The notes beneath the pieces were generated by a model. It saw only the letters and a list, made by a program, of their open reading frames with translations, was not told the DNA's origin and made no database searches. This document shows, piece after piece, positions 44,744-56,961 of a stretch of DNA of 64,000 nt (its first letter is position 1; every line of letters starts with the position of its first letter). Location of the stretch: positions 14,579,501 through 14,643,500 of the forward strand of contig NC_088347.1 in the NCBI RefSeq assembly GCF_036884655.1. The letters run 5' to 3'. The translations under genes and the position numbers were made by a program. The DNA is from Musa acuminata AAA Group (lineage: Eukaryota > Streptophyta > Magnoliopsida > Zingiberales > Musaceae).

Positions 44744-46235
44744 TTTTGAATCTTGTATTTTGATGATGAAACCACTTGATATGTGTTTATAATTTAAACT
44801 GTATTTTGAGTGATGCTGGTCTACTCGATCAGGATTAGACAGTTAACGCAGAAGGAATTGACGTTACGTTGGAGGAGATCACGTTATGATGGCAGAAGAC
44901 TTCAGACGTCGGGCATCGGGCCAAGGAGAGCGGAATTGCACCAAGGATATCGGGGTTGCGGAGGTCAACCGCCGATTGGGCAAAAAGCCGCAAGAGAGGA
45001 CGATGCACTAAAGAATCGGACGAAGCGCCAACCAATGACGTGCCGGGCAACAGAATGTCAATTTGCGTTGTAATAATTGTCTAGATCGGAATAGAGTTTT
45101 AGCTTGTGTGTGCAGGATTAACTACGATAACGACGAAGACATAAAGCAAAACAAAGTGTCGGAGTCAAGCACGAAGGATTCGTTGTGAGTTCGAGAGTTC
45201 AACGGAAGTCTGAAAGTTCGTCGGGAATATTGCCGCAGCTCCGAAGAAGCTCGTTGGAACTCGCCAAGATCAAACCATGAAGTCTAGGAGCTTGCCGGGA
45301 GTCCGCAGAATGGTTTCCGAGAGTTTATCGGAAGACCGTCGGAAGTTCGCTGGAAGCTCGCTGGAAGAAGTCTTGACTTACAGACTTTGTAATAGCTTAG
45401 AAAATGTCTTTAAATTCGTAGTTAGCACATTAATTAGGGTGAGGATTAGGTGTTAATCCTATAACCCAAGTAGGGGCCAATTGGGCCCGAGTTCGGACTA
45501 GTTTGGGTCAAGTTTGGAGCCCAACCAGTGAGCTGAATTGGCCTAGGCGGTGGCACCGCCCGGCACCCGAGACCTGGGCGGTGGCACCGCCAGTCCACTG
45601 TCAGTGTCAGACACTGACAGGCGGTGGCACCGCCGGCCTCGGAAACCAAAGAGAATTCAAATTTTGGAGCCCAAATTTGAATCCTCTTGAAGCCTATAAA
45701 TACCCCTCATTTCTCAGTAGAGAGAACAACCTTTTGGAAAAGCTAGAAGTTGAGAAAAGCTTTAGGAAAAGTCTTGTTTTCAATATCTTGAGTGTTCACC
45801 TCCTTTCTTTTCATTGAAATCTTTGTAAAAGGGTGAACCACTTGTAAGAGGTTGTAAGAGGGGTGTAAGAAGGAGGTTGATCTTCACCTAGTAAAGGAAG
45901 ATCATTAGTGGATGCCGGTGGCCTCGACGGAAGAGGAATTGGAGGAGTGGATGTAGGTCACGATTGACCGAACCATTATAAACTACCATCTTCTCTGGTT
46001 TGCATTTATCTTATTGTTATTTATATTACTGCAAACCATATTCATTTTGATGCTCTACTTCTTTGTCTCCTTCTTACATATGCCTTCAAGTTAAAACGCA
46101 ATCGAAACGGTTTCAAACAAAACATTGCTTTTATCGGACGAAGTTTCCGTAAGTGTTTAAATCGTCAAAAGTTTTTCATACTTTACCATTGCACTAATTC
46201 ACCCCCCCCCTCTTAGTGCCACTCCGGTCCTAACA
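44744..46235 (+). repeat. Element F 5' LTR
   Basis: It starts TTTTGAATCTTG and ends CCGGTCCTAACA. TATAAATA at 45695-45702. It lacks about 100 bp present in the 3' LTR at about 59360-59462. U3 holds the hairpin cluster at 45546-45634. Confidence 0.92.
45546..45634. repeat. Palindrome cluster in F 5' LTR
   Basis: Three copies of GGCGGTGGCACCGCC (45546-45560, 45577-45591, 45620-45634). Between the second and third lies a perfect palindrome with 11-bp arms CTGTCAGTGTC around one A (45598-45620). Confidence 0.92.
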
Positions 46236-46237
46236 AT

Positions 46238-46249
46238 TGGTATCAGAGC
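46238..46249 (+). other. Primer binding site, element F
   Basis: TGGTATCAGAGC, initiator tRNA-Met complement, three bases beyond the LTR end. Confidence 0.92.
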
Positions 46250-46285
46250 CTGGTATTTCTCATTTCGGATTTACACCCGAGAGAA

Positions 46286-47225
46286 ATGGCTCTTCATGGC
46301 TTTCAAGAGGGCTTTTCGGTTGTTCGTCCACCGTTGTTTAACGGATTGGACTACACTTACTGGAAAACTCGAATGAGAGTTTTCTTGATTTCTATGAATT
46401 TAGATTTATGGAATATCATTGAAAACAGTTTTCAATTTCCTTCTAAACGATGAACGAATGGTCGGATTTGGAGAAGATGTATTTTTCTTTAAACGCAAAG
46501 GCTATGAATGCCTTATTTTGCGCTTTGGACAAAAATGAGTTCAATCAGATTTCTACATGCGAAACGACCTTTGATATTTGGCAAACACTTGAAATCACGC
46601 ACGAGGGAACTAGTAGAGTCAAAGACTCGAAAGTTAACATTTTAATGCATGATTTCAAGATTTTTCGAATGAAGCCGAGCGAAACCATTGTTGACATGTA
46701 AACCCGTTTTACGGATGTCGTCAATGGTTTACAAGCTCTTGGCAAATGTTTCTCGAATTTTGAACTTGTTAGTAAAGTTTTACGATCACTTTCTAAAGCT
46801 TGGGAATCAAAAGTAACGACAATATAAGAAACAAAAGATTTAAATATTTTTCCACTTGAAGAACTTATCGGCTCATTGATGACATATGAAATGGTGCGCA
46901 ATGCACATGATGAACACAATCAACACTTGAACCACCTTCCAAAGAATAGGATTTGGAACTCCGGACAAATGAATACCACTTGAGCGATGACTCAAGTGAT
47001 GAGGACAATGATGAACTTGAACTTCGAACACTAAATCTTAATAAGTTTATTAAACAAAAATCTAAAATAGACAATGAACTTGAACAAAGGAAGAGACTAA
47101 AAAAGAGGAAGGCAACCAAGGATGAATCAAGAACTTCCAAAGTTGAAACGACGAATTGGGCTTTGACGGGCTTCGACTACAAGGTAAGTAACTCAACTCT
47201 CTTGAATTATTTTGAAATTACTTGA
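46286..47225 (+). pseudogene. gag: gag of element F, decayed
   Basis: ATG at 46286 opens MALHGFQEGFSVVRP followed by FNGLDYTYWKTRMRVF. One base is lost near 46447, shifting the frame. A Tyr codon of the DMYTRFT motif has become a stop (near 46700), another stop lies near 46825, and bases are lost near 46950. The last 90 codons (46953-47225) are open and end YFEIT. The knuckle site is gone entirely (RLKKRKATKDES). Confidence 0.85.
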
Positions 47226-49166
47226 AGTTTTTCATGAGTGCTTAATTTAAATAGTAGGAATAGAAAATAAAAAATTGTTTTTATTTTTAGCATCTTTGAA
47301 AAATTAAAAATTTAATCATGAAAAGTATATTGCTAAGGTTTCGTACATGTTATGTTTTGAAATGTTGAATGATGTATGCAACATTAGGGATGATAACTAT
47401 ATGATATGTAATAATGCTTAGGATTAATCTATGCATGTGTATCTTGATGATTTTATGTCATGCATGAGTTTTTGAAGTAAATATTGATTTGAAACTCATA
47501 TTTTAAATTAACAATTGGATTAACATGTTTTTGGTTTAATCATTTTTATGACGAATTAAGATGATATTCTCATGACATATTAAGATGACATAGTGCATGT
47601 ACATCTTTGTACGAATTTCTTGATAGTCTTTTGATGATAGATGTGATATCATTTTTGATGTGTTTGGTCTTGACGGCTTAATGACGAAACTTATGTTTTG
47701 ATTTTAAATGATGATACATGTTTTCACAAAAAGAATTGAATACCCTCACATGAAATCAATTGTATGAAATAGAAATGAATTTTATATCCTATTAAGATTA
47801 ATGAATTTATTTTACCAATCTTGTAAATCACTTGAATTATGAATTAGTTTTTTTTGATGTGTTAAAAGAATCACTTAAAAAGAAAATGCTTTTCTCATCT
47901 TATCGAGATTAATGATTTCATGATATTATGTGAATCTCGAAATTGATTTTGATGAAATAGTAATAACGTTATTCATGTTATGAATCTCAAAAATGATAAT
48001 TTGATTATGATTTTTTTTTAACTTGAATGAAATTTTGTTTTAACTAAATCATGAACTTTCCCTTGACTTCTTGACTTAAGAAGAAACATGATGATTACTT
48101 AATATTTGATACTTGAAATTTCTTGTGAAATGTGATCTTATTGAGATTTCTTATGCATGAAACAAATTGTTCTCCTTGCTACTTATTACCAAATGATATC
48201 ATTGCTATTATATCTCCTATGATTCATGTGTAGAGAAAGAATTTATAAATCATAATACAATGATATTTCTTATGCAAAAATAAAGTGTTTTTGTGATTCT
48301 TTGCTAAAGAAAATAATTATTAAAGTCATGATTTTGATAATTATAATAAGAAGTTCTTTATAAATCAAGATCGTTCATTATGCTCCCTCCATTTATCAAA
48401 AAGGAATTCTTCAAATGAAGTGTAACTTGTCTTTTGATTTCTAAGAATTCAATGGAGTGTCATATTGATATCTTGATACTTGGAATATTTTAAAATGTGA
48501 TCTTGATAAGAATGTTTCAAGTTGCTCTTTGTGCTATATCTTTTCAAATGAATCATGAGCCTTGATATCATATATTTCATAATATAGAAATAACAAGATT
48601 TCTTTGCCTTGTGTGATGATTGTACATCAATTTGCTTTATTATGAATTATATGAATCTTGATCGTGAACTTGTTAAGAAGAATTTTAATGAACCATGAAT
48701 CATATCTTTGGTATTCACGAATTGATCCTTATTGATATCTTTCATGAATTCTTTGCATATTTGGCTTGTTGAATGGTTGAAATTTTTAGCCATTGAGTTC
48801 TCCCTTCTTTTTGACAATGACAAAGGGGAAGATAGATTGCTAGCACAATTCAAGAGAAAGGTAAAAAATTACACTTCTCAAAAGAGAAGAAATTGATATC
48901 TTGAACATCACCGAAAATTGCTAGCTTGAAATGTCAAGAAAATGTAAAAAAATATTTACTCTCATGCACATCTAAAGAGAAGATGCAAATGTAACACTTG
49001 CCAAATTGTTTGCTTGCCTCATGTAAAACATTGTCTCTTGGTAGTTTGGCATTTTGCTAAGAAAGCAAAAATGACACTTCTCAAAAGAGAATAAAGAGCT
49101 TGCTATCTTAAACATCACAAGCTTGCCTATCTTAAGAAACAAAAAATTTGCAAATGTACTATCTTG
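47226..49166 (+). other. Non-coding internal region of element F, left part
   Basis: AT-rich, with a degenerate polypurine tract near 48822-48832 (ACAAAGGGGAAGA) and GCTAGC-type repeats from 48838. It is interrupted at TCTTG by element G and resumes at 58353. Confidence 0.75.
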
Positions 49167-51706
49167 TGTTAGGATCGAGAGCACTAAGAGGGGGGGGGGT
49201 GAATTAGTGCAGCGGAAATCTTTTAAAAACCAAAAGCTGCGTTCGTTCAAAAACTATTATGATGCAAAAGCAAATTCTCAGTTTGTATCTAGGTGCAGTT
49301 TGCGTCTAAGCGCAGATTGCGTTTAAGCGCAGTTTTGCGTCTAAGCGCAGTTTTGCGTCTAAACTCAGATTTACGTTTAAATGCAGATTTACGTCTAAGC
49401 GCAGATTTACGTCTAAACGCAGATTTACGTCTAAACGCAGTTTTACGTCTAAACGCAATTTTACGTCTAAACGCAGTTTTACGTCTAAACGCAGATTTAC
49501 GTCTAAACGTAGTTTTACGTCTAAACGCAGATTTACGTCTAAACTTTGAAACTCGTTTGTATACTCGCAGAAGGCAGTATGCAGTTGAAATCAAGACGTA
49601 AACGTGAACTGAAATCTGACGATTGAGCGAGGAAAGCCGATTTACGTCTGAATGCAGTTTTGCGTCTAAATGTTGAAACTCGTTCGTAAAGTCATAGAGG
49701 ACAGATTGCAGTTATTAATAGGATTAAAATGTAAGCGTAAACTGCAAAGAAGCTCGTTCGTAAAAGCACGGAAAACAGTTCTGCAGAATCAAACGTAAAC
49801 GTAAACTGTAATGTATGAAAATACGAATTTACGTCTGAATGCAGATTTGGAAGAACAGCACTTAGAATTCGTTCGTGAAAGCGCAGAGAGCAGTAGTGTT
49901 GAGGGAGGTTTGCAGTAATGATAAAGTGCTCGAAAATAAACGCAAACCAGAGATTTAGAGTGGTTCGGTCAGCCTTGACCTACTCCACTTTTGGCTTCCT
50001 CCACCGATGAGGTTGCCGACGTCAACTAGGTGCCTTCCTTCAATGGGCGAAGGCCAAACTTCCCTCTTACAATTTCTCTCCTTTTGACAGGCTTAGGAGA
50101 CAACCTTTACAGACCTTTCTCTCCTCACTTTACAATTGAAAACTTGAAGAACAGAAGGAGAAGACTTAAAGGCTTTACAACACTTTTGAGCTCTTAGAAT
50201 CACAGAAAAGATCAAGATTTCGGTATTGGTCTGTATCTTTTCAGTGCTGAATGGGTGGGGTATTTATAGGCCCCAACCCAATTCAAAATTCGAGCTCAAA
50301 ACGATCAAATCCCAGAATTCTGGGATCAGGCGGTTGCACCTCTCAACTGGAGAGGTGGCACCGCCTGGCAGAGCTCGAAGACTGAGCTCAGCCGATTGCT
50401 CTTCTCTTCTAGAGCTCGAAGACTGAGCTCGATGGTTGCATCACCTGGCAGAGCTCGAAGACTGAGCTTGGTGGATGCATCACCTGGCAGAGCTCGAAAT
50501 CTGAGCTCGGTGGTTGCATCACCTTGGAGAGCTCGAAACTGAGCTCAGGCTGATGCACCTCTCTGCCAGAGCTCGAAGACTGAGCTTGGTGAATCCATCA
50601 CCTGGCAGAGCTCGAGACTTAGCTCAGGCTGATGCACTTCTCTGCCAGAGCTCGAAGACTGAGCTCGGTGGTTGCATCGCCTGGCAGAGCTCGAAACTTG
50701 AGCTCTGGCGGTGCAACCTCTTGGCTGGGGCGGTTGCACCTCCCAACCCCACAGCCCAGGCGTTTGCACCTCCTGGCTGGGGCGGTTGCACCTCCCAACC
50801 CCACAGCCCAGGCGGTTGCACCTCCTGGCTGGGGCGGTTGCACCTCCTGGTGCAATCAGGGTCCGAATGGTTCACTCCATTCGGCCCACTTTGAATCTTT
50901 TCAGGGGCCCAATTGCCCCAAGATTAAGCTAATGGGATCACCTCCCATTTTCATGCTTAATCATCATGCTAACTACGATTAACTCTAAGACAACTTCTGC
51001 AGCTTTGCTCCGATGCGTCAATCGCTTCTTCCGGCGAGTTTCCGGCCAACTTCCGTCGATCAACCGATAACCCTCGGTGATCCTTCTGCGGACATCCGGC
51101 ATACTCCTGGACTTTGCGACGATCCACTTGGCGAGTTCCGACGAGCTTCGCTTGGCAAGCTTCTGGACTTCTCGAATCTGTTCTCTCTGAACCTCCGACG
51201 ACCGTCCGAACTTCCGTCGAACTCTCGAACTCCCAACGTGATCCTGATCTTGACTCCGGCGCAACACCTGCTGCTTGTCTTCATCATTATCATAGTTAAT
51301 CCTGCACAACAAAACAAAACTTCGATCGAGACAATTAATCCTAAGCAATTAACCAAGTTGTCCGACATGTCATTGGTCCCTCGACGCTTCGTCCGATTCT
51401 TCGGCGCATCGTCCTCTCCTGCAGCCTATTGCCCAATCGGCCAGTTGACTCCGCAACTCCGATATCCTTGGCACAATACCCGCTCTTCTTGGCCCGATGC
51501 CCGAGTTCACGGCCCGAAGCCTTCTGTCGATACGTCGACCGATCCACCGGCCCGACGTCCAATCTTCTGACATGTTCCTTCGGCACAACATGATTATCCT
51601 GCTTTAATTGTCTCATCCTGATCGAAGCATCCTGCGTCACTCAAAACGCAGATTAAATCATAAACATATATCAAGTAGTTTCATCATCAAAATACGAGAT
51701 TCAACA
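49167..51706 (-). repeat. Element G 3' LTR
   Basis: 2540 bp. 18-bp array 49286-49548, GC-rich minisatellite about 50328-50850. Compared with the 5' LTR it has three fewer 18-bp units and one more GC-rich unit of about 52 bp, so total lengths match by coincidence. Confidence 0.93.
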
Positions 51707-51720
51707 ATCTCCCCCTTTTT
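51707..51720 (-). other. Terminal polypurine tract, element G
   Basis: ATCTCCCCCTTTTT on plus. It is a purine run on minus next to the 3' LTR. Additional tracts lie at about 51774-51784, 51937-51950 and 53558-53578. Confidence 0.9.
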
Positions 51721-54700
51721 GATGATGACAACCACTTGATGACGGAGTTAAACTTAACTCCCGGAGTTTAAACAAACTCCCCCTATCAATATGCCATATT
51801 GATAGAACCTTGAATTCAAACTGAATTCAAGTCATTGCAATATTCATCATGAATACTTGCAACACGTCAACATGAACATATGCATAAACTTTATGCATCA
51901 CATGTCATGTCATCAACATACTTTCATCAACATACTTCTCCCCCTTTGTCATCAACAAAAAGGAGAAGTATCACAATCAAGTGTTTGTGATATAGATTCA
52001 ACTCATTGCATGAAAAACATAATATCAAGTTTTATCATCATGCAAGTTTGCTAATATCAACATGAAAAATTACGATGTAAGCTTTTGATATCATAACGCA
52101 AACATTTCAAGTGTTTATCAATTGTAGCATTTCATCACATGGTAAGATATCAACGCGTAAAATTACGATACAAGCTCTTGATATCTTAACGCATGATGCA
52201 AACATGGCATAATGCAAGTTTGGCAATCATAGCATCAATTCATATATTTCTCACCCTTTGTTATCAACAAAACGGAGAACGATATAAGCAAATTTTAAGC
52301 ATAAGTGCTTGTAATTATTCATGTCATAACTAGGTTCATGTCATTTTCCAACAGTGAGTGATAGGATATCAATTATACAAACATCTCAAGGAAAACATGA
52401 CATGGAGATAGCTTTGAAAACTTCTTCCTTTTTTTGTTATTATCTTTTTGCATGAAGGAGGAAGACTATTTGTGATACATGCTATTTGTGAGTTTACTTC
52501 GAGTGAAGTTAGAATCGATGAGAGATTAAATCATGCTTCATTTTTACAAGGACCAAGATATGTATGTGAAATAAATCCTTGCAAGTAAAAACACTTTCAT
52601 CCATATTCATCAAATCCATTTCTCAAAAAAATATTTTTCACATGATGTGTGTATGAGAGATGTATTTGCTAGTTAATTACATATGTCAAAAATCAATGAA
52701 CTAAACTTGATATGACATATGCTTGTTAAGTTTGGAAGAGAGTGAACTTGATATGTTAGATTCAAGAGAATCCGAAAATGAAATTTGACTCTTTCTTCCA
52801 TTCGGACAAGGTTTTGCTATAGATATTCAATTACAATCATGAAGGTAAAGCATGCTTGTTATCATGGAAGTTTTGTATTCAAGCACATAATTTTCAACAA
52901 GTAATTGTGTAAAATCATTATGCCAATCAAGTGATTCGATCATTCAATCAAGAAGGTTCGAAAAATAATTTTAACACGTTCAATCATTAGGACGTGTTTT
53001 TGCCATAGTTTTTCAAATACAATCATAAAGATAAGACATACTCATCATCATGATAGTATGATAGCAGGTTTACCAAATACAAGCTGGCAAAAAATTTGTA
53101 CATTTTAAGGCCCGCAAGCTAGCAATTTTGAGATGTTCAAGAAAGCAACTCTTGCTTCTTGATATATGCAAATTTGTCAAGTTTTGCTAGATGTGCAAGT
53201 TAGCATTTTGCCTCTTGAGATAGGCAAGATAGCACATTTGCTTCTTTTGAGATAGCAACATTTTGCTTCTCTTTAGACCAACAAGCTAGCAATTTTTACG
53301 ATATACAAGTTTCACAATATATAAGCTAGCAAAAATTTTGAAAGCAAATGCAAGATAGCTTTCTTGTGTAAGCTCATGATTCTTGCTTCCTATTGCAATG
53401 TGCAAATTGCAAGTTTTGCTTTTTGAGATATTCAAGATAGTGATGTTCAAGAAGACAATTTTTCTTCTTGAAATAAGCAAGTTAGCAATCTTTGCTTCTT
53501 AAAATAGGTAAGCTAGCAATCAAGTTTTTGCATCTTCTTGACTTGTACAAGCTAGCTATCTCCCCCTTTGTCATTGTCAACAAGGGAAAAACCCTTTACA
53601 TCAATTTCTAAATCATGACAAAGGTAAGTAATCATTCTTATTTGTGCATCATTATAGTTTCAATGCACAAATTCATTAACATTACATTTCAAAAAATTTA
53701 TGCATGATACCGAAAAATCAATCATCATCATGAGCATATCAAACATGATATTCAAGCATCCATGATATATCATTTTGGCAGCATGATCATAGATATTCAA
53801 ACGATGGTATCTAGAATTCATTACATCCTATTATGCATGATCATTAACTCCTCATTTGTATTTCATGCATTTTTCATTTCATCTCATAAGGAATATCAAG
53901 AAGAGTTATTGGATGATGAGATAAATATTTTATGAATACACAGAATATCATAAGTGTTTCATGTATCCATATTATCACATGAAGCATATTATCATTTTTA
54001 AGATTCATAACATGAATAACGTTATTACTATTTCATCAAAATCAGTTTCGAGATTCACATAATATCATGAAATCATTAATCTCGATAAAATGGGAAAAAC
54101 ATTTTCTTTTTAAGTGATTCTTTTAACACATCATAAAAAAGAAAAACTCATTCATAATTCAAGTGATTTACAAGATATCATAAATGAATTTATCACTTGT
54201 ATTTCACCAAAATCGAGAACTCTTAGAGATAGAAAATGATTGAAGCATTTAATCTGATTGAAGAATGATTCATATTTAAAGTGTAGCATTTGTCAAATCT
54301 GAAATCATCAAGTATAACTTTAATATTTTCATTGCAACATTAAGCAAGGTTTCATTGAACATAATTTTGAATGATTCTTATAAATGCCTAAAACTTCTTT
54401 AGTTTTAATTTATGATTGACTTTATAATAGCATGCCCAAATTTTTATTTTTATGTCAAAACCATACATTATCAAAGACAATGAAAAATATCAAGCCTTCC
54501 AGACAAAAGCCATGTATCGTCATTGAAAAGCAACATGAAAATCATCAAAATATACATTCTGGCTTCTCAAGCACATAAATAAGATTAATCTCACTAGGTG
54601 TAAGATCATTAGATTTCTATCTTGCATTTACATAAGACATGCAATTTTCATTATCATTTTCAAGATTACAAGCATGATCATATTTTTGCATTTTCATTAT

Positions 54701-54757
54701 TAAAAATATAATTTTCAAGAAAATTTAAAGAGAAAGAAAAATGCATCATGAAAAGCA
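51721..54757 (-). other. Non-coding internal region of element G
   Basis: Alignable with the same region of B over most of its length. Segment 52312-52560 is absent from B. The GCTAGC-rich repeat (about 53080-53570) is more than twice as long as in B. No pol domain in any frame. Confidence 0.8.
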
Positions 54758-55756
54758 TTATGTAATTTCGAAGTAAATTAGGGGGATTTCGATTACCTCA
54801 TCATTGTAGGCTATTAAGGCGTAGTTTGCCGCCTTGCTTTTGTTGACTTTCTCTTCTTCGGAGGAGCTCGATTCATCCCAATTTTTGTTCTTCTTCTTGC
54901 GTTTAAAGCAAGTAGTTCGATTGCTTTTTAATTTTCGTTTCATTTGTAGTTTAAGTTCACCATCACTTGAGCTTATGCTCAAGTGGTCTTCAAATGTTCT
55001 ATGTCCCAAATCCTTCCTGTTCTTTGGAAGGTTGGTTTGTTCATCATTGTCCTCATCACTTGAGTCATTGCTCAAGTGGCATTCATTTGTCCAGAGTTCC
55101 AAATCCTTCCTGTTCTTTGGAAGGTGGTTCTCAAGTTCTTCACGTGCATTGCACGTCATTTCATATGTGATCAATGAACCAATTAGTTCTTCAAGTGGTA
55201 AGTTGTTTAGATTTTTAGCTTCTTGTATTGCAGTTACTTTTGAATCCCACCTTTTAGAAAGAGAACGCAAAATCTTGTTTACGAGTTCAAAATCCGAAAA
55301 ACATTTTCCAAGAGCTCTTAAACTATTGACGACATCCGTGAAACGGGTGTACATGTCGCCTATAGTCTCGCTTGGTTGCATTTGAAAAAACTCAAAATCA
55401 TGCAATAAAAAGTTAACTTTCGAGTGTTTGACTCTACTAGTTCCCTCGTGCGTGATTTCAAGAATTCGCCAAATGTCAAAAGCCGTTTCACACGTAGAAA
55501 TCCGATTGAACTCATTTTTGTCCAATGCGCAAAATAAGGCATTCATAGCCTTTGCGTTTAAAGAAAAATTCTTCTTCTCCAAAACCGACCATTCGTTCAT
55601 CGGTTTGGAGGGAAGTTGAAAACCGTTTTCAATGATACTCCATAAGTCTAAATTCGTAGAAATCAAGAAAACTCTCATTCGAGTTTTCCAATAAGTGTAG
55701 TCCAATCCGTTAAACAACAGTGGACGAAAGACCGAAAAGCCCTCTTGAAGAGCCAT
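54758..55756 (-). CDS. gag: Gag polyprotein of element G (332 aa, intact)
   Basis: ATG at 55756 to TGA at 54758. It has the same architecture and exact length as Gag of B: DUF4219-like N-terminus with FNGLDYTYWKTRMRVF, UBN2-type core (about residues 55-185), the duplicated LPKNRKDL, and an acidic then basic tail ending YFEIT. It differs from B at many positions, clustered around residues 2-35 and 120-185. Small gains and losses near residues 270-280 (LKLQMKRKLKSNRTTC here, LKMKRKLKSKKNGTTC in B) cancel in length. An open frame in two separately diverged copies suggests the protein has been kept by selection. The CCHC knuckle is absent. Confidence 0.88.
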   Translation of the reverse strand: MALQEGFSVFRPLLFNGLDYTYWKTRMRVFLISTNLDLWSIIENGFQLPSKPMNEWSVLEKKNFSLNAKAMNALFCALDKNEFNRISTCETAFDIWRILEITHEGTSRVKHSKVNFLLHDFEFFQMQPSETIGDMYTRFTDVVNSLRALGKCFSDFELVNKILRSLSKRWDSKVTAIQEAKNLNNLPLEELIGSLITYEMTCNAREELENHLPKNRKDLELWTNECHLSNDSSDEDNDEQTNLPKNRKDLGHRTFEDHLSISSSDGELKLQMKRKLKSNRTTCFKRKKKNKNWDESSSSEEEKVNKSKAANYALIAYNDEVIEIPLIYFEIT

Positions 55757-55792
55757 TTCTCTCGGGTGTAAATCCGAAATGAGAAATACCCC

Positions 55793-55804
55793 GCTCTGAT
55801 ACCA
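55793..55804 (-). other. Primer binding site, element G
   Basis: GCTCTGATACCA on plus, TGGTATCAGAGC on minus, next to the 5' LTR. Confidence 0.93.
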
Positions 55805-55927
55805 ATTGTTAGGATCGAGAGCACTAAGAGGGGGGGGGTGAATTAGTGCAGCGGAAATCTTTTAAAAACCAAAAGCTGCGTTCGTTCAAAAACTATTATG
55901 ATGCAAAAGCAAATTCTCAGTTTGTAT

Positions 55928-56287
55928 CTAGGTGCAGTTTGCGTCTAAGCGCAGATTGCGTTTAAGCGCAGTTTTGCGTCTAAGCGCAGTTTTGCGTCTA
56001 AGCGCAGTTTTGCGTCTAAACTCAGATTTACGTTTAAATGCAGATTTACGTCTAAGCGCAGATTTACGTCTAAACGCAGATTTACGTCTAAACGCAGTTT
56101 TACGTCTAAACGCAGTTTTACGTCTAAACGCAGTTTTACGTCTAAACGCAGTTTTACGTCTAAACGCAGATTTACGTCTAAACGTAGTTTTACGTCTAAA
56201 CGCAGATTTACGTCTAAACGCAGATTTACGTCTAAACTTTGAAACTCGTTTGTATACTCGCAGAAGGCAGTATGCAGTTGAAATCAA
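55928..56287 (-). other. Possible basic repeat-peptide uORF in G leader (119 codons)
   Basis: A minus-strand frame with ATG at 56287 crosses the 18-bp array in register and gives repeated RRKSAF/RRKTAF units. Its product would be strongly basic. It lies between the TATA box (56954-56961) and gag (55756), hence in the presumed RNA leader. A shorter version is in the 3' LTR (49594-49289, 101 codons). Elements A and B lack an equivalent long frame. It is likely a by-product of an 18-bp (six-codon) repeat, so coding is doubtful. Confidence 0.2.
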
Positions 56288-56953
56288 GACGTAAACGTGA
56301 ACTGAAATCTGACGATTGAGCGAGGAAAGCCGATTTACGTCTGAATGCAGTTTTGCGTCTAAATGTTGAAACTCGTTCGTAAAGTCATAGAGGACAGATT
56401 GCAGTTATTAATAGGATTAAAATGTAAGCGTAAACTGCAAAGAAGCTCGTTCATAAAAGCACGGAAAACAGTTCTGCAGAATCAAACGTAAACGTAAACT
56501 GTAATGTATGAAAATACGAATTTACGTCTGAATGCAGATTTGGAAGAACAGCACTTAGAATTCGTTCGTGAAAGCGCAGAGAGCAGTAGTGTTGAGGGAG
56601 GTTTGCAGTAATGATAAAGTGCTCGAAAATAAACGCAAACCAGAGATTTAGAGTGGTTCGGTCAGCCTTGACCTACTCCACTTTTGGCTTCCTCCACCGA
56701 TGAGGTTGCCGACGTCAACTAGGTGCCTTCCTTCAATGGGCGAAGGCCAAACTTCCCTCTTACAATTTCTCTCCTTTTGACAGGCTTAGGAGACAACCTT
56801 TACAGACCTTTCTCTCCTCACTTTACAATTGAAAACTTGAAGAACAGAAGGAGAAGACTTAAAGGCTTTACAACACTTTTGAGCTCTTAGAATCACAGAA
56901 AAGATCAAGATTTCGGTATTGGTCTGTATCTTTTCAGTGCTGAATGGGTGGGG

Positions 56954-56961
56954 TATTTATA
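56954..56961 (-). promoter_or_regulatory. TATA box, element G 5' LTR
   Basis: TATTTATA on plus, TATAAATA on minus, in the conserved GGCCTATAAATACCCC context. Confidence 0.85.
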
